Assembly: GCA_016213455.1 (NCBI GenBank)
Contig: JACRAG010000470.1
Location: 1 to 11,310 of the forward strand
Direction of reading: 5' to 3'
DNA from: Anaerolineae bacterium
Lineage (GTDB): Bacteria; Chloroflexota; Anaerolineae; Anaerolineales; Anaerolineaceae
DNA length: 11,310 nt
Of the stretch, positions 6,367 to 11,310 are shown in pieces. The notes beneath the pieces were generated by a model. That model had not been told where the DNA came from and made no database searches. It worked only from the letters and a program-made list of their open reading frames with translations. The position numbers and the translations under genes were made by a program. Numbering within the stretch: position 1 is the first letter of the stretch; the number at the start of each line of letters is the position of its first letter.

Positions 6367-7416
6367 ATGATCAATCCCTCCTATGCTAAGAAAAGCGTCA
6401 CGATCAAGGAAGTTGCCCGGGCAGCCGGGGTTTCCGCTCAGACCGTCTCGCGCGTGCTCAATGACCGCCCGGATGTCTCGGATGAAACCCGCCAGCGCGT
6501 GCGCGATATCATCAACCAGTTGGGCTACTCCCCCAACATCATCGCGCGCAGCCTGATTCAAGGACGGAGCAACACCATCGGCGTGGTCGGTTATGGCCTG
6601 GGCTATTACGGGCCTTCGCGAACCCTGACCGGCGTCGAACGCCAGGCCAATGAGCTGGGCTATTCCACCCTGCTCAGCCTGCTGCGCGAGCCTGACCTGA
6701 CTGCGGGGGAATCGATTCTCTCGAACCTGTTGATGCGCAAAGTGGACGGCATTATCTGGGCTGTGCCAGAAATTGGTGAACACCGCTCCATCCTGCTGGA
6801 GGCGATCCAATCCGCGCCGGTTCCGGTGGTTTTCATTAATATGCAACCGCGAGAAGGCCTGGCGGTTGTGGCGGTCGACAACAACGCCGGCGGACGACAG
6901 GCAACCCTGCATCTGCTGGCGCGCGGCTGCCGCCGCGTGGGCATCATCGCCGGACCGGACACCTGGTGGGAATCGCGTCAGCGCGAGGCGGGCTGGCGCT
7001 CAGCCATGCTGGAATCCGGTCAATTCAATGAAGATGATCTGCGCCGTCTCAAAGTCAGCGGGGATTGGTACCCATCCAGTGGTGAGCGTGGATTGGAAGT
7101 ACTCCTGGAACAAAACCCTGAACTGGATGCGGTGTTTGCTTTCAACGACCCCATGGCGTTGGGAGCGCTCAAAGCTGCTCGTCGTTTAAACCGCCGGGTG
7201 CCGGATGAAATCGCCATCGTCGGCTTTGATGACATCCCGGAAGCCAATTTTTACACCCCATCGCTGACCACCCTGCGCCAACCGCTGCTCGAATTGGGCG
7301 CATCTGCCGTCAGGCTGCTGCACCAGGTGCTCAGCCAACCTGAGAATCCATATATTTTCCCCGAACAGATCTGGCTACAGTCAGAGCTGGTCGTGCGGGA
7401 AAGTTCATTACGATAA
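6367..7416 (+). CDS. LacI-family transcriptional regulator of the sugar operon
   Basis: This 349-residue protein has the classical LacI/GalR layout. Residues 11-31 are the helix-turn-helix (VTIKEVARAAGVSAQTVSRVLN), with recognition-helix start Ser23-Ala24-Gln25. NIIARSLIQGRS (57-68) is the hinge. Residues from 69 on form the periplasmic-binding-protein-like effector and dimer domain, with FNDPMALGALKAARRL, PDEIAIVGFDDIPEANFYTPSLTTLRQP in the expected places. The effector is presumably the sugar handled by the downstream isomerase and kinase, or a product of it. The start at 6367 has no ribosome site, but no other start fits: the frame is closed by a stop at 6343-6345 and the DNA-binding domain begins ten residues in. 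Weak initiation would keep repressor levels low. It precedes the isomerase by 60 bases. Confidence 0.95.
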   Translation: MINPSYAKKSVTIKEVARAAGVSAQTVSRVLNDRPDVSDETRQRVRDIINQLGYSPNIIARSLIQGRSNTIGVVGYGLGYYGPSRTLTGVERQANELGYSTLLSLLREPDLTAGESILSNLLMRKVDGIIWAVPEIGEHRSILLEAIQSAPVPVVFINMQPREGLAVVAVDNNAGGRQATLHLLARGCRRVGIIAGPDTWWESRQREAGWRSAMLESGQFNEDDLRRLKVSGDWYPSSGERGLEVLLEQNPELDAVFAFNDPMALGALKAARRLNRRVPDEIAIVGFDDIPEANFYTPSLTTLRQPLLELGASAVRLLHQVLSQPENPYIFPEQIWLQSELVVRESSLR

Positions 7417-7424
7417 TCGTTCAC
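7410..7424 (+). promoter_or_regulatory. Candidate LacI-family operator 2, overlapping the lacI stop codon
   Basis: ACGAT-A-ATCGT (7410-7420) is a perfect 11-base dyad that continues into TCAC, so the minus strand reads GTGAACGAT, the same nine bases as at 6342-6350. The site covers the lacI stop codon (7414-7416) and lies 53 bases before the isomerase start. It could be a second operator for repression by looping or roadblock, or for a weak promoter that I could not identify between 7417 and 7476. Confidence 0.45.
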
Positions 7425-7476
7425 CCGGCGAAACCTGAACCGGAATCACCTGAATTACTTTCAAAAGGAGCTTTTT

Positions 7477-8907
7477 ATGAAACCTGTTACCCTGGGCGTT
7501 ATTGTTGGCAATCGTGGTTTCTTCCCCGATCACCTGTGCGACACCGGTCGCAAAACCATCCTCAAGCTGCTGGAAGCCGAAGGCATTCGCGCGATCATCC
7601 TGGACGAAAAAATTGGCAAATTTGGCTCCATTGCCACCAACATGGAAGCGCAGGCCTGCGCCGACCTGTTCAAACAGCACCGGGACGAAATTGACGGCGT
7701 CCTGATCACCCTGCCCAACTTTGGCGAAGAACGCCCCATCGCCAACGCGCTGCGCTGGTCTGACCTGAATGTGCCTGTTCTGGTGCATGCCTTCTCGGAC
7801 GACATGACCCGCATGACCATCGCCGACCGGCGCGACTCGTTCTGCGGCAAGATGAGCACTTGCAACAACCTGACCCAGTACGGCATCAAGTTCACCCTCA
7901 CCAGCCTGCACACGGTCGACCCCGAAACCGATTCGTTCAAAACCGACCTGCGCCAGTTCGTCGCGACCTGCCGCGTGGTGCGGGGCCTGCGCGGCGCGCG
8001 CTTTGGCGCCATTGGCGCCCGCCCGGCAGCCTTCAACACCGTGCGCTACAGCGAAAAACTACTCGAACGCTCGGGCATCAGCGTGGAAACCCTGGATCTT
8101 TCCGAACTGTTTGGCCGCGCCGCGCGCATCAAAGCTGGCGACGCCCGGTTGAACACCAAGCTGGAAGAAATGACCGCCTACGTGCCCGCCGGGAAAACCC
8201 CCAGCGAAGCGCTGACCCGCATGGCAAAGTTGGGCGTGGTCATCGATGATTGGATGACCGAGAATACGCTGCAGGCATCCGCACTGCAGTGCTGGACCGC
8301 CATGGAAGAGTTTTACGGTGTGGTCCCCTGCACGCTGATGTCGATGATGTCCAATAAATTGATGCCCTCGGCTTGTGAAACCGACATCGCCGGCCTGGTT
8401 GGCATGTACGCCATGGCTGTCGCCTCCGGCAAACCCTCCGCCATCGTGGACTGGAACAACAATTACGGCACCGATCCGGATAAAGCCGTCATCTTCCACT
8501 GCTCCAACCTGCCCAAGGACCTGTTCGTCGCCAATAGCATCTCCGTGGAAGACTCCCCGAAGATGGATTACCAGGCCATCATTGCCGGCACGGTTGGCAA
8601 AGACAACACCTACGGCACCATTGTGGGCCGCCTGCAGGCTGTTCCTTTCACCTACTGCCGCGTGTCGACCGATGATCTCAACGGGCGCATCCTGGCTTAC
8701 CTGGGCGAAGGCGATCTGACCGATGACACGCTGAAAACCTTTGGCGGTTACGGCGTGGTGCAGATCAAGAACTTCCAGAAACTGCTCGCCTATATTTGCG
8801 ACAACGGCTTTGAACACCATGTGGCTATCAACCCCACCAAACTATCCGGCGCGCTGAACGAAGCCTTCAGCAAGTACCTGGGTTGGTCGGTTTACCATCA
8901 TCAATAG
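7477..8907 (+). CDS. L-fucose/L-arabinose isomerase family protein (COG2407-type)
   Basis: This 476-residue protein belongs to the FucI/AraA superfamily of Mn-dependent aldose-ketose isomerases. It is shorter than E. coli FucI (591) and AraA (500), like the COG2407 group. Residues 1-165 look like the N-terminal Rossmann domain (TLGVIVGNRGFF, GVLITLPNFGEE), 170-310 the middle domain (FGAIGARPAAFNT), and the rest the C-terminal barrel. Candidate metal ligands by motif position are Glu301 (SACETD), Asp325 (IVDWNN), His341 (VIFHCSN) and His447 or His448 (FEHHVAI), matching the Glu/Asp/His set of the superfamily. AAGGAG (7465-7470) six bases before the ATG is an excellent ribosome site. Its place before an AraB-like kinase suggests that it supplies a ketopentose such as L-ribulose, but the group also takes L-fucose, D-arabinose and others, so the substrate is not settled. 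Confidence 0.85.
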   Translation: MKPVTLGVIVGNRGFFPDHLCDTGRKTILKLLEAEGIRAIILDEKIGKFGSIATNMEAQACADLFKQHRDEIDGVLITLPNFGEERPIANALRWSDLNVPVLVHAFSDDMTRMTIADRRDSFCGKMSTCNNLTQYGIKFTLTSLHTVDPETDSFKTDLRQFVATCRVVRGLRGARFGAIGARPAAFNTVRYSEKLLERSGISVETLDLSELFGRAARIKAGDARLNTKLEEMTAYVPAGKTPSEALTRMAKLGVVIDDWMTENTLQASALQCWTAMEEFYGVVPCTLMSMMSNKLMPSACETDIAGLVGMYAMAVASGKPSAIVDWNNNYGTDPDKAVIFHCSNLPKDLFVANSISVEDSPKMDYQAIIAGTVGKDNTYGTIVGRLQAVPFTYCRVSTDDLNGRILAYLGEGDLTDDTLKTFGGYGVVQIKNFQKLLAYICDNGFEHHVAINPTKLSGALNEAFSKYLGWSVYHHQ

Positions 8908-8914
8908 GTTTTAG

Positions 8915-8951
8915 TGTCAGCGCGGCGGAGAGGTTCTCCGCCGCGCTGACA
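8915..8951 (+). other. 16-bp perfect hairpin between operon genes, no T tract
   Basis: TGTCAGCGCGGCGGAG (8915-8930) pairs completely with CTCCGCCGCGCTGACA (8936-8951) around the 5-base loop AGGTT. It begins 8 bases after the isomerase stop and ends 4 bases before the earliest possible start of the next gene. What follows is GAAAATGTGG, not a T run, so it does not look like a normal rho-independent terminator. An mRNA-stabilising or processing element that protects the isomerase message, or a structure that lowers translation of the next gene, fits better. Confidence 0.85.
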
Positions 8952-8955
8952 GAAA

Positions 8956-10062
8956 ATGTGGGATATGATGAACCAGGAGATCCAAACCAAACTCTCCCAA
9001 TTGCGCAGCCTGCTTTCAAGCCGGGGGCTTCAGGGCATCTTACTGACTCGTGTCAGCTCTTTCGCCTGGATCACCGGTGGCAGCAGCACAGCCATCAATG
9101 TCGCATCCAGCTTTGGTGAAGGCGCTGCGCTGATCACCCTCGACAAACAGTACATCCTTGCCAACAATATCGAAACCACCCGCCTCAAGAACGAAGAAAA
9201 ACTCGAAGAAAAGGGCTGGGAGTTCTTTGTCAGCAACTGGTATGAAGCCTCCACCGCCCTGGATACGCTCGCCAAGGGCTTTAAGCTGGCCAGCGACGCT
9301 CCCGCCGCCGGCATGGTGGACCTGGGTGCAGAGGTTTCTCGTCTGCGGGCTGTGCTCCAACCGGTGGAACAGGATCGCTTCCGCGATTTGGGCAGCCGCC
9401 GCGCCGCCGCCTCGGTTGAGGCCATTTATGCCGTCCGCCCGGGCATGAGTGAATTCGAGATCGGTTCGCTGCTCTCCAAGGCTTGCCTGGAGCGCGGGGT
9501 AGAGCCCATCGTCAATCTCATCGCCACCGACGAGCGCATCTTCTCCTACCGCCATCCAACCTACAGCGACAAGAAGATGGACCGCTACGCCATGTTGGTA
9601 TTGTGCGGTCGTCGCCTGGGACTGGTGGCTTCCATCACCCGCCTGGTGCATTTTGGTGCATTGAGCGCCGAACTGCAGCGCAAAGCAGAAGCCTGCGCCC
9701 GTGTGGATGCTGCCATCATCGCAGCCACGCGCCCCGGTCGGACGCTTGGACAGGTCTTCTCAGACACTCAGGCCGCCTACGCTGCCGTGGGTTTCCCCAA
9801 TGAGTGGACGCTGCACCACCAGGGCGGTCCGGCTGGCTATGAACCGCGCGAGTTTGTCGGCAATCCGACCAGCACAGACCTGGTTGCGGCAGGGCAGGCA
9901 TATGCCTGGAATCCTTCCATTACCGGAGCCAAAGTCGAAGACACGGTACTTATTACGGAATCCGGCTCTCAGGTGTTGACCGAAATGCCCGGCTGGCCCG
10001 TTTATGAAATCCAAAGCGGTGCGGTTGTTCTTCGCCGCCCGCGCATTCTTGAAGTGATCTAA
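8956..10062 (+). CDS. M24-family (pita-bread) protein lacking most metal ligands
   Basis: The protein (368 aa from the first ATG, used for numbering) has the two-part layout of Xaa-Pro aminopeptidase and creatinase relatives: an N-terminal creatinase-like domain (about 10-140; [14 protein letters not shown]) and a C-terminal pita-bread domain (about 148-355). M24 metalloenzymes bind two metals through Asp, Asp, His, Glu, Glu. Here the first Asp position reads Val215 and the second Ser226 (SITR in place of DITR). The first Glu is Asn319 (AWNPSI in place of the usual IEPG). Only Glu328 (KVEDTVLI) and a histidine in [15 protein letters not shown] (286-300) remain. It is therefore unlikely to be a normal metallopeptidase; creatinase is a known metal-free member hydrolysing a small C-N substrate. 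Its place between a sugar isomerase and kinase suggests a sugar-related role. Start undecided: 8965 and 8968 are alternatives, and a weak GGGA at 8960-8963 suits 8968. Confidence 0.82.
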   Translation: MWDMMNQEIQTKLSQLRSLLSSRGLQGILLTRVSSFAWITGGSSTAINVASSFGEGAALITLDKQYILANNIETTRLKNEEKLEEKGWEFFVSNWYEASTALDTLAKGFKLASDAPAAGMVDLGAEVSRLRAVLQPVEQDRFRDLGSRRAAASVEAIYAVRPGMSEFEIGSLLSKACLERGVEPIVNLIATDERIFSYRHPTYSDKKMDRYAMLVLCGRRLGLVASITRLVHFGALSAELQRKAEACARVDAAIIAATRPGRTLGQVFSDTQAAYAAVGFPNEWTLHHQGGPAGYEPREFVGNPTSTDLVAAGQAYAWNPSITGAKVEDTVLITESGSQVLTEMPGWPVYEIQSGAVVLRRPRILEVI

Positions 10063-10078
10063 AACCAAAGCTGCAGGA

Positions 10079-11310
10079 ATGCGTGTGTCTGGGAAGAAAT
10101 TTGCAATCGGGGTAGACTTTGGGACCGAGTCCGGTCGGGCGGTGTTGGTGGATGTCCGCAATGGCGCAGAGATCGCGACCGCGGTGTATCCATATGCCAA
10201 CGGTGTAATCGCCGAGCGGCTCCCCGGCACCTCAATCCGCCTGGAGCCGGACTGGGCGCTGCAAGATCCCAACGACTACCTGGAAACCCTCAAGCAGACC
10301 ATTCCTGCAGTACTCCAACAATCGGACTGTGTCGCCGATGACATCATCGGCATAGGCATCGATTTCACTGCCTGCACCCTGCTGCCTGCGCTCAAAGACG
10401 GTACGCCGTTATGTTTTCTCCCCGAGCTGCGCAATCGACCACATGCCTGGGTCAAACTTTGGAAACATCACGCCGCCCAGCCTGAAGCCAATGCGTTGAA
10501 TGAGATCGCCCGGCAGGGAGGCTTTTCCTTCCTCGACCGTTATGGCGGCAAAATCAGCTCGGAATGGTTCTTTCCCAAAGCCTGGCAGATCCTGAATGAA
10601 GACCCGGAGATCTACGAAAAAGCCGACCGCATCCTGGAAGCGGCTGACTGGGTTATCTGGCAGTTGACCGGCGAGGAAACATGCAATTCTTGCTCTGCCG
10701 GTTACAAAGCCCTCTGGTCCAGGCGTGAAGGCTACCCGGACAGGGCTTTCTTCAAAGCGCTCGACCCGCGCCTCGAAAATATTATCGAGGAGAAAATGAC
10801 CCGCACCATCCTCCCGGTGGGAGAACGCGCCGGCAGTTTGAGCGCACAGGCTGCTGCCTGGACAGGCCTGAAACCCGGCACAGCTGTGGCAGTTGCCAAC
10901 GTGGATGCGCATGTGTCTGTGCCGGCATCCGGTGTGGTTAATCCAGGCAAGATGGTCATGATCATGGGTACTTCCATCTGCCACATGGTGCTGGGCACGG
11001 AAGAGGAAATCGTCCCCGGCATTTGCGGCTTTACCGAAGATGGCATCATCCCCGGCTATATTGGCTACGAAGCCGGCCAATCCTGCGTGGGAGATCATTT
11101 TGCCTGGTTCGTGGAAAACTGCGTGCCTGCATCGTATCAACAGGAAGCGCGCAGCCGCGGCATTGACGTCCATGCTCTGCTCGAAGAGAAAGCCGCCGCG
11201 CTTAAACCCGGCGAAAGCGGTTTGCTGGCATTGGACTGGTGGAACGGCAACCGCTCTGTGCTGGTGGACGGGGATCTGACCGGATTGATTCTGGGCATGA
11301 CCCTGCGCAC
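10079..11310 (+). CDS. araB: L-ribulokinase family (AraB-like) FGGY sugar kinase, 3' end outside window
   Basis: The 410 visible residues match the N-terminal three quarters of AraB (566 aa in E. coli), which phosphorylates L-ribulose, and sometimes other ketopentoses, with ATP. The first FGGY domain begins with [13 protein letters not shown] (9-21). [13 protein letters not shown] (91-103), [16 protein letters not shown] (154-169) and CSAGYKALW (205-213) follow the AraB order. Asp276 in NVDAHVS is the likely catalytic base, GTSIC (297-301) is an ATP-site loop, and [19 protein letters not shown] and LDWWNGNRS are typical AraB blocks. The ATG at 10079 directly touches the only ribosome site (AGGA, 10075-10078), so the in-frame GTG at 10085, six bases beyond it, may be the real start. 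It follows the M24-like gene by 16 bases, hence one operon. Kinase class is firm; exact ketose is inferred. Confidence 0.9.
   Translation, partial: MRVSGKKFAIGVDFGTESGRAVLVDVRNGAEIATAVYPYANGVIAERLPGTSIRLEPDWALQDPNDYLETLKQTIPAVLQQSDCVADDIIGIGIDFTACTLLPALKDGTPLCFLPELRNRPHAWVKLWKHHAAQPEANALNEIARQGGFSFLDRYGGKISSEWFFPKAWQILNEDPEIYEKADRILEAADWVIWQLTGEETCNSCSAGYKALWSRREGYPDRAFFKALDPRLENIIEEKMTRTILPVGERAGSLSAQAAAWTGLKPGTAVAVANVDAHVSVPASGVVNPGKMVMIMGTSICHMVLGTEEEIVPGICGFTEDGIIPGYIGYEAGQSCVGDHFAWFVENCVPASYQQEARSRGIDVHALLEEKAAALKPGESGLLALDWWNGNRSVLVDGDLTGLILGMTLR

Noticed and set aside
8059..8820. Long open frame on the minus strand (253 codons)
   Set aside because: It is antisense to the isomerase gene, which has an excellent ribosome site and family motifs; the antisense product has no recognisable features.
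10409..11173. Long open frame on the minus strand (254 codons)
   Set aside because: It lies opposite the AraB-like gene, whose protein matches a known family throughout; the minus-strand product resembles nothing and reflects GC-rich codon structure.
1..11310. Search for mobile elements, CRISPR repeats, tRNA or rRNA genes and phage genes
   Set aside because: No transposase or integrase motif, regular repeat array or tRNA-like cloverleaf was seen; all coding stretches are explained by the listed genes.

Overview
The window is ordinary bacterial chromosome with moderately high GC and dense, short-spaced genes. The mix of families (a KimA-type transporter with two RCK proteins, DegV, DUF1015, and a COG2407-type sugar isomerase beside an AraB-like kinase) resembles Chloroflexota, probably class Anaerolineae. 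That placement rests on recalled gene content, not on a marker gene, so it is tentative. There are no RNA genes, CRISPR arrays, insertion sequences or phage genes, and no gene-free stretch exceeds about 240 bases.

Layout. (1) Positions 1-2862, minus strand: a potassium-uptake operon. It reads from a KimA-like transporter into two small RCK/TrkA-type regulatory proteins; the second runs off the left edge. A near-consensus promoter lies just upstream. (2) Positions 2863-3084: a compact divergent promoter region. (3) Positions 3085-3997, plus strand: a single degV-family gene with its own promoter and rho-independent terminator. (4) Positions 4113-5850, plus strand: a DUF1015 gene followed 13 bases later by a 113-residue protein of unknown function, closed by a 10-bp hairpin. 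(5) Positions 5909-6130, minus strand: a 73-residue double-pass membrane protein, convergent with the previous unit. (6) Positions 6301-11310, plus strand: a LacI-controlled sugar operon. It has a promoter, a lacI-type repressor gene, a COG2407-family sugar isomerase, an M24 ('pita-bread') homologue without most of its metal ligands, and an L-ribulokinase (AraB) family kinase cut by the right edge.

How the genes fit together. The left operon should supply high-affinity, proton-coupled K+ uptake, with RCK proteins as nucleotide or c-di-AMP sensing partners. The right operon should take an aldopentose (or 6-deoxyhexose) to its ketose and then to the ketose phosphate. It appears to be repressed by its own LacI protein, since related GTGAACGAT-containing sites lie just after the lacI promoter and across the end of lacI. 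The two least-explained things are the metal-depleted M24 homologue inside a sugar operon and the 16-bp perfect hairpin, without a T tract, that abuts its start codon. I found no evidence for a wholly new multi-gene system; these two are the best leads.
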